The position numbers and the translations under genes are program-made. A stretch of 50,075 nucleotides of DNA from Pseudomonas mandelii (lineage in GTDB: Bacteria > Pseudomonadota > Gammaproteobacteria > Pseudomonadales > Pseudomonadaceae): NCBI RefSeq assembly GCF_024138395.1, contig NZ_JAMYDU010000032.1:1-50075 (forward strand), in the 5' to 3' direction. Numbering within the stretch: the stretch's first letter is position 1; each line of letters starts with the position of its first letter. Below the pieces are notes generated by a model. That model was not told the origin of the DNA and ran no database searches. It saw only the letters and a program-made list of their open reading frames with translations. This document shows, piece by piece, positions 6,722 through 14,678 of this stretch.

Positions 6722-7699
6722 TTACTCAAACCACTCCCGCCGCTCGTTGAAGGTGTTGTGGATCAGCTCGACGATTCCCTGCACCTCGACCTCATTTGTG
6801 GAGTCGGCATTGACCGCCATCCACACCTGGCGCTGCATTGGTTGGTTGAAGAGCCCGGGCAATGCCACCAGTCCCCGGTCGAATTGGCTCATGTAGTGCG
6901 GCAACAAACCGATGCAGGCGCTGCAACGGATCATCTCTAGCATCAGCTCATAGGAATGCAACTGCACCATCCCCGCCAGGCGCTGCTCCACCAGACTGTT
7001 CCATGGACCAAAAGCGCCGACGTGGCGGTCGCGCTGCCATTGCACCAGCATGAAATCGGCCAGGTCACCCAAGCTGTCCGGCCGCGCCGCAACCCGTGAA
7101 TACCTTTTGGCGATGTGCGGCAGATAGTCCAGCCGTGCCAGACGCTGGGGTTCGCTGATGGCGAAACTGGGGCCTGGCAATGGGGAATCGGTGCCCGCCA
7201 GCCATACCACCACATCGGCACTAATCGCTCGCAGGGACAGTTCACTGTCCAGGGAAATGATGTCCAGGCGCACACTGGCGTTGCGCCGCAGCAGCGAGAC
7301 CAGGTCGCGGCCGAGGATGTCGTGCAGGATCGACTCGGCGACGGCCAGGCGAATCAGCGGCTGTTCGATCACCGGCAACTTGCGCTCGTGCACCAGCGCA
7401 ATCAACTGCGCCTGCAACTGCTGCCCGTCACGACTCAAGGTCAGCGCGCTGCCCTGGAACTTGAACAGCGAACGTTGCAACTGATCTTCCAGCTGCGCCA
7501 GGTGCTTGCGCAGCAAGGTTGCCCGCACATTGAGGCTGCGCGCGGCCTGCATGAAACAGCCACAACGGGCGCTGACCATAAAATATTGCGCCACCTCGGC
7601 ATCGATTCCGGCGGCGAGTGCCAGCCAGGATTCGGATGCCCTCTGCGGTGATCGGTATTCGACAACACCCTGACGTCCTGTGGGTTCTATGAATGACAT
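6722..7699 (-). CDS. LysR-family transcriptional regulator
   Basis: A 325-residue LysR-type regulator. The winged helix-turn-helix is at about residues 35-95 (AQYFMVSARCGCFMQAARSLNVRATLLRKHLAQLEDQL), followed by the two-lobed effector domain (from about LIRLAVAESILHDILGRDLV). The ATG at 7699 is the first plausible start; upstream codons run into a REP element. About 35 residues precede the HTH, more than usual for the family. It is the last gene on the minus strand after the pdt/Ton cluster, 172 bp behind ppiC. A LysR gene closes the syntenic block in P. aeruginosa too, so it probably belongs to the locus, although its targets are unknown. Confidence 0.85.
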   Translation of the reverse strand: MSFIEPTGRQGVVEYRSPQRASESWLALAAGIDAEVAQYFMVSARCGCFMQAARSLNVRATLLRKHLAQLEDQLQRSLFKFQGSALTLSRDGQQLQAQLIALVHERKLPVIEQPLIRLAVAESILHDILGRDLVSLLRRNASVRLDIISLDSELSLRAISADVVVWLAGTDSPLPGPSFAISEPQRLARLDYLPHIAKRYSRVAARPDSLGDLADFMLVQWQRDRHVGAFGPWNSLVEQRLAGMVQLHSYELMLEMIRCSACIGLLPHYMSQFDRGLVALPGLFNQPMQRQVWMAVNADSTNEVEVQGIVELIHNTFNERREWFE

Positions 7700-7780
7700 C
7701 GATGACTCCCTGTCGATCTTTGTTGGTTTTGAGCGTGCGTTGCGATTGGGGTAGATGGGTTGATCGGTGGCGAGTGTGAT

Positions 7781-7852
7781 GACGCCTTCGCGGGCAAGCC
7801 TCGCTCCTACGGGATAGGCTCTTGTAGGAGCGAGGCTTGCCCGCGAAGGCGT
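7781..7852. repeat. REP inverted pair (BIME)
   Basis: Arms gacgccttcgcgggcaagcc... and their reverse complement have a 14-base spacer. It lies between ppiC and the LysR gene and could fold into a stem that attenuates read-through or stabilises the upstream mRNA. Confidence 0.88.
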
Positions 7853-7871
7853 CCCGCGCCACACCGCCAAT

Positions 7872-8822
7872 CTAAAGTTTCTCCTCCAGAACCTTATTCA
7901 ACACCGCCCCATCAATACTCAACGTCGCCGTATTGAGCATCCCTTCCAGATAGGCCTTGGCGATCTGTTCCTGACGCTGGGCACGCAAGGCTTGGGTCAG
8001 GCGTTCGCGCAGTTCGTCCAGGGTTGCGGTGCGGGCCGGTTGCTGCTCGGTGAGTTTGATCACATGGAAACCCGCCGCGCTCTGCACCGGCTCCGACACC
8101 GTGCCAACCTTGAGTCGCGACACCGCGCCGCGGACTTCCGGCACCAGTTGCTGCAACGGTTGCAGCCCGGTGTCGCCGCCCCGTTCGGCGCTGGCTCGGT
8201 CCTGCGAATACTGATTCGCCAACGCCGCAAATTCCGTCGGCGCGACCTGGGCTTTTTTGCTCAGTTCGAGCGCTTGCTTGCGCACGCTTTCGAGTGTCTG
8301 CGGATCGGCCACGCCGAGGAAAATCTGGCTGACCCGGTACATCGGCGGCGTCACCCAACCTGCCTTGCCGGCCTCATACGCCTGCTGCAATTCGGTGGCA
8401 CTGGGGTAGTCGGCCGGCACCTGACTGACCGACTGCAAGTAGTCGCGAAAGACGATCTGCTCGGTAGCGGCGCGGGTTTGTCGTTCGACCTCCGGACGCT
8501 GCCGCCAGCCTTGGGCGTCGGCCTGTTCGAGCACGGCTTTTTCGGCCAGGCGCGAGCGAATCCAGCTTTCCAGCGCCCCACGATTGGCCCGCAGTTGTTC
8601 GCGAGCTTCCACCGGCAACGTGGCAAGCAGCGCTTTGAGTTCTTCAGGGGCGACCTGCTGATTACCCAGTCGCGCGACCGCAGGCTCATTCGCTGCCAAT
8701 CCCGCCGATGGCGCCGGCTGCTGAGCGGCGATCGGGTCATTCCCCGGACGCAGTCCCAACGCAACGGCAATCACCAGCACGGCCAACGCACCTGCGCCGG
8801 CCACTACCGTACGTTTTTTCAC
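7872..8822 (-). CDS. PpiC-type peptidyl-prolyl cis-trans isomerase
   Basis: A 316-residue parvulin-type foldase with an N-terminal membrane anchor or signal (KKRTVVAGAGALAVLVIAVALGL). A SurA-like N-terminal region follows (about 50-140), then a parvulin domain (about 150-265) containing PPMYRVSQIFLGV, EFAALANQYSQDRASAERGGDTG and VSEPVQSAAGFHVIKL, the signature strands and loop of the rotamase fold. It starts with GTG at 8822, overlapping the YbjN-like gene by 4 bp. Parvulins in the periplasm help outer-membrane and secreted proteins fold. In this operon the obvious clients would be PdtA in transit or the PdtB and porin barrels; that is inference from context. Confidence 0.88.
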   Translation of the reverse strand: MKKRTVVAGAGALAVLVIAVALGLRPGNDPIAAQQPAPSAGLAANEPAVARLGNQQVAPEELKALLATLPVEAREQLRANRGALESWIRSRLAEKAVLEQADAQGWRQRPEVERQTRAATEQIVFRDYLQSVSQVPADYPSATELQQAYEAGKAGWVTPPMYRVSQIFLGVADPQTLESVRKQALELSKKAQVAPTEFAALANQYSQDRASAERGGDTGLQPLQQLVPEVRGAVSRLKVGTVSEPVQSAAGFHVIKLTEQQPARTATLDELRERLTQALRAQRQEQIAKAYLEGMLNTATLSIDGAVLNKVLEEKL

Positions 8823-9298
8823 AGGGCTGGCACCTCTTGCGCGGGCGCCTCGACGGTTTCAGCCTGGGCCTGCAACTGCGCAGCGTTCTGGCTGTATTCA
8901 CGCAGGTAAACGATGAACTCCTGAAGCAAGCGATCCCACAGTTCAAGGTTGCCGCGCAGGTGATCGTCGCTCACCCCGGCGGCGACCACCATGTCCATCT
9001 CCATCACCAGAAACTCGCCCTGCACCGACAACCGGGCAAAGCGTCGCGACGCATTCCACAGCTCCGCCAGCCCGGCCGGCAACTCGCCCTGCACCCGCAA
9101 GGCGCAGCTGAAGGTGAAGTCGACGTAGCTGCCCTGCTCGCTCGCCGGGTTGCCGAAACGCACTGCGTAACCAATGCCCTGGCTGGCGCTGAGCAACTGC
9201 ACGATGCCGTTCTGTTCGGTTTGATTGACCCGGTAACCGGCGGCTTGCAGCACGTCGGTGAGGGATTGTGGCGATACGTGGCTGATCAATTGAGTCAT
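8819..9298 (-). CDS. YbjN-family protein
   Basis: A 159-residue protein resembling the YbjN family (putative sensory transduction regulators, fold related to type III secretion chaperones). The stretch LTDVLQAAGYRVNQTEQNGIVQLLSASQGIGYAVRFGNP, then YVDFTFSCALRV and RLSVQGEFLVMEMDMVVAAGVSDDHLRGNLELWDRLLQEF, follows the family pattern of strands then helices. No signal peptide is seen. ATG 9298 has AGGGAAG upstream; a TTG at 9322 that would overlap the previous stop is the alternative. It sits in the same transcription unit as TonB/ExbBD and PpiC. A chaperone-like role toward another product of the operon is possible but unproven. Confidence 0.7.
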   Translation of the reverse strand: MTQLISHVSPQSLTDVLQAAGYRVNQTEQNGIVQLLSASQGIGYAVRFGNPASEQGSYVDFTFSCALRVQGELPAGLAELWNASRRFARLSVQGEFLVMEMDMVVAAGVSDDHLRGNLELWDRLLQEFIVYLREYSQNAAQLQAQAETVEAPAQEVPAL

Positions 9299-9318
9299 GT
9301 GAAAGTCTTCCCTGTCAT

Positions 9319-9948
9319 TCAATGAGCGATCGCGGCCTGGGGCGCGTCGAATTGCGTTTTGTAGAGTTCGTCGCCAAAGCCCTGGGCCAGCTCTTCGAAC
9401 TTGACCCTGGCTGCGCCTGCGAACGGTTGGCGGATCTTCATCACCTCGGCAACGTCGATCTTTTCATAGGCCGCGAGGATCTCCTTGGCCACGCCGTACA
9501 TCTGTTGATTCTTGACTGAACATTGCTGCATTTGTGTGTCACGTTCAGCCAGTTGCGTCTCGAGCCGGGCGCGTTCGGCTTCTTTGCCCCGGGCCATCAC
9601 CAGCAATTCTTCGTAAGCTTTCTTGAACTTGCCGATCTGCTCGCTGCTGGCCGCCGCTTGCGCCTGGGCCTGGTTTTGCAGGCTGTCGTGCTGGCCGGCC
9701 AGTTGTTCGGCCACGCCTTTGACCTTGGCCAGTTCCGCCGTCAGTTGCTTGATTTGCGCCTGCGCGGCCTTGGCCTGACTCTCGGCCGCCACTTGCGCGG
9801 CGCTGGCCTGAGCCTGCTGGCTTTGCAGGGTTTGCAGCTGCTGGGTGGTGCTGCGCAACTGGGTACGCAGGCGTTCTTCCATGCCTTCGGCGCTCGCCCC
9901 CTGTGCAATCAATAAGCCAAGCCCCAGCAGCAAAAATCGAGTGTTCAT
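9319..9948 (-). CDS. Periplasmic coiled-coil protein
   Basis: A 209-residue protein with a clear Sec signal peptide (MNTRFLLLGLGLLIAQGASA). A long Gln/Ala-rich coiled coil runs from about residue 25 to 145 (heptads such as LRTQLRSTTQQLQTLQSQQAQ, then AKAAQAQIKQLTAELAKVKG). The C-terminal 60 residues look globular and contain one cysteine. I do not recognise a named family. The coiled coil and periplasmic location suggest a structural link between the inner-membrane Ton motor and outer-membrane partners, but this is inference. It is 17 bp downstream of the porin gene and is followed by the YbjN-like gene, all in one direction. Confidence 0.75.
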   Translation of the reverse strand: MNTRFLLLGLGLLIAQGASAEGMEERLRTQLRSTTQQLQTLQSQQAQASAAQVAAESQAKAAQAQIKQLTAELAKVKGVAEQLAGQHDSLQNQAQAQAAASSEQIGKFKKAYEELLVMARGKEAERARLETQLAERDTQMQQCSVKNQQMYGVAKEILAAYEKIDVAEVMKIRQPFAGAARVKFEELAQGFGDELYKTQFDAPQAAIAH

Positions 9949-9965
9949 AACCCTCTCCCGGCGCC

Positions 9966-11666
9966 TTAGAAGCGCGTGTTGATCTCAAGCTGCATGACGT
10001 CGATGTCGAACGGCGCGCCGTATACCGCTTCGGAACTCAACCAGCGACCGGTGGCGACCACATTCTTCGCCAGGCCATAGTTGCCGCCGAGGAAATAGCC
10101 CTTGGCGTTGGTGCCACCCAAGTGGAACGAGGAGTCGTTGAAACCGTCCGGCAAGGCGTCCGGCTGGATGTACTTGTAGCCGGCGAAGAAGTTCCAGTCG
10201 CCCTGCTTCTTCAGCTCCAGAGCGCTGCCGAGGGTGAACTGGACCATCCAGGCATTGGCGCCACTTTCGATGTTGCCATCGCTGTCGAGGTTGTTGACGA
10301 TCTGCCCGGCCGAGCGCGTGCGCATCTCGTCTTCGTCGTAACCGAGGTTGTGCACGTAATTGGCCTGGCTGCGCAGCTTGAAGTCTTCCGGCAGGTCGGT
10401 GTCCCAGACAACGTTGAGGTCCAGCAGATTGAACTCCGAGGCCAGGCCGACGAATTGCGGTTGCGGCGTGGTGGACGGGTTGAGCGGGTTCGGCGTGATG
10501 TCGCGCAGCAGGAACACGCTGTTGCCCTTCTGCATGAACGCCGAGCGACTGCCATCGCTGTCGCAGCCCGGTGCGCCGGCCCAGGGTTCGCAAGGGCTGG
10601 AGCGCTGGCCTTCGATGTCGTCGAAACGGTAGTAGGCCAACGCGCCTTTCAAGCGGTTACTGGAATTGATCGCCCAGTTGGCGCCGATTTGCGCGCCGTA
10701 CAGCCACTTGTTGTCGCTCTCTTCCTTGTCAAAACCGTTGCTGCTGCTGGTGTCGTTGGTGTACTCCACCGGGAACGCACCGACGGTGCCAAACAGACCC
10801 CAATCACGGTTGAGCTTGTGGTCGAAAATCGCCGCCACGCCGTCGAAATTCAGGTCGGTGGAATAGAGCATGTCGGTGGAGAAAAACGGATTGGCGATCC
10901 GCCCGCCGGTCAGGGTCAACTCATCGGACGGTTTCCAGGTCAAGTAACCCTGATCGAGCCAGATGTCTTTTTTGCCGAAGCCGCCGCCGAGGGTCTGGGT
11001 GGTGGACACCGGGTTGTTGTCCGAACCGGTGCCGATGCGAATGCCGGCGGTCCATTCGGGCGAGATTACCGCTTTCATGCCCAGCCGCGCCCGCAGGCGG
11101 AACAGATTTTCGCGGTCTTCGCGGGTGTTGAGCAACGGCGGCAGGCTGGTGCTGCTGTTGGGGTTCACGTCGTACGGGCCATTGTTATTGAGCTTGGCGA
11201 AGTCGACAATTTCGTTGCTGTTGGTGCCCGAGTAGTAGCGCGACTCGTCTCGCAGGCGAATGTCGCCGTCGAAGCTGATACGCGAGACCCAGTCCGGGAA
11301 AGTGTTGGGCTGGGCCCAGTTTTCCTGTTTGGCGGTGGCCATGACTTCAGCCTTGACCTGGTCGCGGATCTGATCGCGAACCGCGGCCGGCACGTATTGC
11401 ACGCGCACATCGCCGGGCGCAACTGCCGGGCCGGCAGGGACGGCCGCGACCGCAGTGCTGGCCTGACGCGCCTGCACCGCTTCTTTTTCCGCCTGAGCGA
11501 TCAGGCCATCGGCCTGTTCCTGCTTCAACACACCTTGCTGCACCAGCAAGCGGATCAGATTGATCGTGGCGTTTTCCGAGGGCGCAGGGGCTGCCACTGC
11601 GTGCCCGACCAGGGTCGCAATGACCATGCCGACCGCCAGGGACAATCGATTCACGTTGGAAATCAT
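9966..11666 (-). CDS. Putative outer-membrane porin
   Basis: A 566-residue outer-membrane protein of the putative porin type (Porin_5-like). It has a signal peptide (SLAVGMVIATLVGHAVA) and then a short helical segment (NLIRLLVQQGVLKQEQADGLIAQAEKEA), typical of this porin group before the barrel. The rest is amphipathic beta strand (e.g. WTAGIRIGTGSDNNP, YLTWKPSDELTLTGGRI), ending in LEINTRF with the C-terminal Phe used by BAM. ATG 11666 has AAGGAG 10 bases upstream; GTG 11672 is the alternative. It follows tonB by about 40 bp. No plug domain is present, so it is not a TonB-dependent receptor. What it carries is unknown. Confidence 0.85.
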   Translation of the reverse strand: MISNVNRLSLAVGMVIATLVGHAVAAPAPSENATINLIRLLVQQGVLKQEQADGLIAQAEKEAVQARQASTAVAAVPAGPAVAPGDVRVQYVPAAVRDQIRDQVKAEVMATAKQENWAQPNTFPDWVSRISFDGDIRLRDESRYYSGTNSNEIVDFAKLNNNGPYDVNPNSSTSLPPLLNTREDRENLFRLRARLGMKAVISPEWTAGIRIGTGSDNNPVSTTQTLGGGFGKKDIWLDQGYLTWKPSDELTLTGGRIANPFFSTDMLYSTDLNFDGVAAIFDHKLNRDWGLFGTVGAFPVEYTNDTSSSNGFDKEESDNKWLYGAQIGANWAINSSNRLKGALAYYRFDDIEGQRSSPCEPWAGAPGCDSDGSRSAFMQKGNSVFLLRDITPNPLNPSTTPQPQFVGLASEFNLLDLNVVWDTDLPEDFKLRSQANYVHNLGYDEDEMRTRSAGQIVNNLDSDGNIESGANAWMVQFTLGSALELKKQGDWNFFAGYKYIQPDALPDGFNDSSFHLGGTNAKGYFLGGNYGLAKNVVATGRWLSSEAVYGAPFDIDVMQLEINTRF

Positions 11667-11706
11667 CTGCACACAACTCCTTTTGGCAAAACCTGAAAAT
11701 GTTCGG

Positions 11707-12411
11707 TTAACCCGGACGCCGCCCTTGCAGGGACAAGCGCACAGGCAAGGTCATGGAGGCCGGTGGCCGTTCGGTTAAATGGGGTGCGCCGCGCAACGCG
11801 GCGAGCACCTGGGCGTCGACTTCCGGGTTGCCGCTGGACTTCACCAGCTCGACCCGGGTGATCTCACCCACGCTGCTCAGCCAGACGTCGGTCTGCAGCG
11901 AAAAAGCCAGGTTGCGCAGGTCCGGGTTTTCCCGCAGCAAGCGCTGGAAGGTGAACGCCAGAAACTGGCTGTACGTGCCGTTGCCCAAACGCCCGCCTCC
12001 GGCACCGGCCATGCCGCCGCCCTTGCCGGCGCCGATGTTGAAGGCGTCGTTGCCGGACTGGGCGTCACCGTCCATTTGCATCGGGTTGGCCAGGTCATCG
12101 ACGGGCGATGGCGGCGCCTCTTCTTCGGGCTTGACCTCTTCGGGCTCGGGCGTCGGTTCGGGCTCGACCATTTTTTCTTCCACGGGGGTTTCCGGCTCCG
12201 GCGGTTTTTCCGGCGGCGGAGGTGGCGGTGGCGGCAACGGGATAATCGTCGGCACTTTCGGTGCTTCCCGGCGCACGCCGCTCATGTCGTTGGCCCACTG
12301 CCAGATAAACCACACGGCCACAGCGCCCAGCAGCAGACCGGCGCCCCACTTTACAAAGCGCAGGGGCGACGGTTTTACCGGTATCGGGTTAAAGGGTTGT
12401 TGTGCGGTCAT
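11707..12411 (-). CDS. tonB: TonB-like energy transducer
   Basis: A 234-residue TonB-family protein. One N-terminal membrane helix (FVKWGAGLLLGAVAVWFIWQW, about 19-39) is followed by a proline/glutamate-rich periplasmic spacer with seven to eight consecutive prolines and PEPETPVEEKMVEPEPTPEP. A Gly-rich hinge leads to a C-terminal TonB-like domain (FSLQTDVWLSSVGEITRVELVKSSGNPEVDAQVLAAL). TonB couples the proton-motive force harvested by ExbB/ExbD to outer-membrane proteins. It is 2 bp behind exbD, so motor and transducer are made together. Its partner in this locus is probably PdtB or VreA rather than an iron transporter, since no classical receptor is encoded here. Confidence 0.92.
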   Translation of the reverse strand: MTAQQPFNPIPVKPSPLRFVKWGAGLLLGAVAVWFIWQWANDMSGVRREAPKVPTIIPLPPPPPPPPEKPPEPETPVEEKMVEPEPTPEPEEVKPEEEAPPSPVDDLANPMQMDGDAQSGNDAFNIGAGKGGGMAGAGGGRLGNGTYSQFLAFTFQRLLRENPDLRNLAFSLQTDVWLSSVGEITRVELVKSSGNPEVDAQVLAALRGAPHLTERPPASMTLPVRLSLQGRRPG

Positions 12412-12413
12412 GG

Positions 12414-12839
12414 TCAGCCCTGGGTCGGTTTGCCGGTGACGAGACCGACCTGGGACAGTTCAAGCCGGCGCAACAGGTCCAGCACCTCAATGACTTTCTG
12501 GTACTGCACCGTGGCGTCGCCACGCACGATCACCGGAAAGTCAGGGTTCTGCGCCTTCTCGATACGCAAGCGGTCTTCGAGCTCCGCCAGGGTCACCGGG
12601 TAGGCATCGAGAAACACCTGGCCGCCATCGTTGACCGAGATCGCCTTGGTCTTGGCTTCGGACAGCGACACCGAGGCACTGGCCTTGGGCAGGTTGATCT
12701 GAATGCCGGAAACCTGGGCGGTGGCGGTGAGGATGAACATCACCAGCACCACCATCAGCACGTCCACCAGGGGCGTGATGTTGATGCTGTCTACCGCGGC
12801 ATCATCGTCATCGTCGTGGGAGGTATTGACGCTAGCCAT
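12414..12839 (-). CDS. exbD: ExbD/TolR-family proton-channel subunit
   Basis: A 141-residue ExbD/TolR protein. It has a short acidic cytoplasmic N-terminus (SHDDDDDAAVD). The single membrane helix (INITPLVDVLMVVLVMFILTA) contains the essential Asp in PLVDVLMV that carries protons. The periplasmic domain contains VFLDAYPVTLAELEDRL and IVRGDATVQYQKVIEVLDLLRRLELSQVGLVT, the usual peptidoglycan-proximal fold. The length is normal. It lies 11 bp behind the ExbB fusion and 2 bp before tonB, forming an ExbB-ExbD-TonB set embedded in the two-partner secretion locus, as in the P. aeruginosa PA0693-PA0695 region. Confidence 0.93.
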   Translation of the reverse strand: MASVNTSHDDDDDAAVDSINITPLVDVLMVVLVMFILTATAQVSGIQINLPKASASVSLSEAKTKAISVNDGGQVFLDAYPVTLAELEDRLRIEKAQNPDFPVIVRGDATVQYQKVIEVLDLLRRLELSQVGLVTGKPTQG

Positions 12840-12850
12840 GTCAGTGCTCC

Positions 12851-14659
12851 TCAGGCCGGTACGGAGGCGTTGGTGTGGTTGCCACGGCGATGGGCCGATT
12901 CACTGAACTGGCTTTCGCCGTGCATCTCCGCCAGGCGGGTGATGAACTCATCGACGAAGACGCGCATGTCGGCGCTGACTTCCTTGTTGCGAGTGATCAG
13001 CCGGTTGTAGCCAAACAGCGCCGGAATCGCGACGAACAGGCCCATGGCCGTGGCCAGCAACGCGGCGGCCATGCCCGGGGCGATGGCGTTGATGTTGACG
13101 TCACCGGCCATGGCCGTGCCGAGGAACACCACCATGATCCCCAGCACCGTGCCGAGCAGGCCGATGTACGGGCCGCCGGCGATGGCGTTGGACAGGGTCG
13201 AGAGTTTGGAACTGAGCGCCTGATTCTCGCGGGTGCGCACGCCGTCCATGGAGCAGCGGATCGCTTCGATGGTCGCCGCCGAGACCGAAGAAGTGTCGGC
13301 GCCCTGCTCGCGGCGGGTGCGGATTTCCTTCACCGCCACTTGATACAAGCGCCACAGGGATGAGTGCTGCAAACGCTGGGCGAGGTCTTGATCGTCGGCG
13401 AACATCTCCAGGCGCGTACCGACCTTGGCGAACTGCTCGCGGAATGCTTCGTTGGCGGCGCTGAGGCGGCTGACCATGCGGTTCTTGCGGATCATGATGA
13501 CCCACGACTGGAACATCATCAGCACCAGCACCGCGATGATCACCCAGGCGTCCATCGGCACGGCATTGAGCAGGAAACCGAGGCTGCCGAAGCCGTAACC
13601 CGACTGTTCTTCGTCGACGCCGTAAGCCACCAGTTTCGACTCGGCGCCCTGGGCATTGGCGTCTGCCAGCAACTGCGCGGCAGGTCGGGCAACCTTGGAC
13701 AAACGCAGTTCATCGATGGCGCCGGCGAATGGCTGGTAAGTGCCGGCGGTTTCGCTCGGCAGATCGGCGCCGATGGCCATGACTGAATTGAACGCCGGCA
13801 TCGCGACCGCAAGGCTCGCGGTTTCACGGCCGTTGACGTACAGCGAGACCTTGCTGCCCTCGGCGGTCAGCGCCAGGTGCTGCCATTGACCGGGGTTCAA
13901 CGGTTGGGTGGATACGGCACGCTGGCCGTCGATCTCCACGAACGGCATGCCTTGGGTCAGACCCAGCAAGAGGTTATTGACCCCTTCCCGTCTTGCCAAA
14001 ACCACTTGTTCGCCATTGGCCTGATCCAGACGCAACCAGGCACTGAAGGTGAACGCGCCGCCGGCGTTATGTTGCAACGATGGGCTGCCTGGCAGCAGCA
14101 ATGGCTGGCCACTAAACTGCAATGCCCGCCCCATCACGCCGTCGATGCTCGCGCCGGTGGCGCTTTGCGCGGTGTTGCCGTAGGCGGTGGTGTCCTTGGG
14201 TGGTGTGCCGTTGGCGCCGTCGAAGTGATAGAGCGCGGTGAAGTTCGTGTCGAAGGTCAGTTGACCATTGCCGGTGGCCGGGGCTTTCTGGTTGCCGTAA
14301 TACATCCAGATGTCTTGCCGCTGGCCGCCGGTAATGACAGGCACATCGACCCAGATCAGCGCCATGCCCATCAGCGGGTCGAAACTTTCGATCTGGTGGT
14401 TGAACACGGTTTTGTCATCGGCAGCGACAAAACGCAGGTCCGAGCCGTCTTCCTTGACGCCGTCGAAGGTGAAGTTGCCGGTGTGCAGGCGCACCAGCAG
14501 CGCCGTGCGCCCCAGCGTCTCGTTGATCGCCGCGCCCTGGGGCGTGGTGTCCACCGAAATCTGTTTGCGGTAATGCCAGTCGTCCTGCCACCAGGCCTGG
14601 GCGGTGGCCGGGAGCACGAAGCCCAGGCAGATCAGGAAAGCGATGAATAAGCGCTGCAT
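12851..14659 (-). CDS. exbB: DUF2341-LamG-ExbB fusion (MotA/TolQ/ExbB proton channel)
   Basis: A 602-residue fusion. A signal peptide (MQRLFIAFLICLGFVLPATAQA) leads into a DUF2341 domain (about 25-130, WWQDDWHYRKQISVDTT and DIWMYYGN). A concanavalin/LamG-like lectin-fold domain follows (about 140-330, LYHFDGANGT, FTFSAWLRLD, YVNGRETAS, GAIDELRLS). A membrane helix at about 365-390 begins the MotA/TolQ/ExbB domain (GPYIGLLGTVLGIMVVFLG, AATLLATAMGLFVAIPALFGYN-type helices). A standard ExbB has about 240 residues and no such ectodomain. The channel part powers TonB/ExbD; the periplasmic lectin-like part may sense or hold a glycan or PdtA segment (inference). It starts 19 bp behind pdtB, with GGAG upstream. 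Confidence 0.92.
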   Translation of the reverse strand: MQRLFIAFLICLGFVLPATAQAWWQDDWHYRKQISVDTTPQGAAINETLGRTALLVRLHTGNFTFDGVKEDGSDLRFVAADDKTVFNHQIESFDPLMGMALIWVDVPVITGGQRQDIWMYYGNQKAPATGNGQLTFDTNFTALYHFDGANGTPPKDTTAYGNTAQSATGASIDGVMGRALQFSGQPLLLPGSPSLQHNAGGAFTFSAWLRLDQANGEQVVLARREGVNNLLLGLTQGMPFVEIDGQRAVSTQPLNPGQWQHLALTAEGSKVSLYVNGRETASLAVAMPAFNSVMAIGADLPSETAGTYQPFAGAIDELRLSKVARPAAQLLADANAQGAESKLVAYGVDEEQSGYGFGSLGFLLNAVPMDAWVIIAVLVLMMFQSWVIMIRKNRMVSRLSAANEAFREQFAKVGTRLEMFADDQDLAQRLQHSSLWRLYQVAVKEIRTRREQGADTSSVSAATIEAIRCSMDGVRTRENQALSSKLSTLSNAIAGGPYIGLLGTVLGIMVVFLGTAMAGDVNINAIAPGMAAALLATAMGLFVAIPALFGYNRLITRNKEVSADMRVFVDEFITRLAEMHGESQFSESAHRRGNHTNASVPA

Positions 14660-14678
14660 GAAAAATTACTCCGTAGGT

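Noticed and set aside
10122..11696. Long open frame antisense to the porin gene (similar ones at 15033-16256, 18373-20367, 34883-36724 and 46357-47739)
   Set aside because: In GC-rich Pseudomonas genes the complementary frames often stay open. These translations are rich in Arg, Ala, His and Gln, lack domains and ribosome binding sites, and the opposite strand carries well recognised genes.
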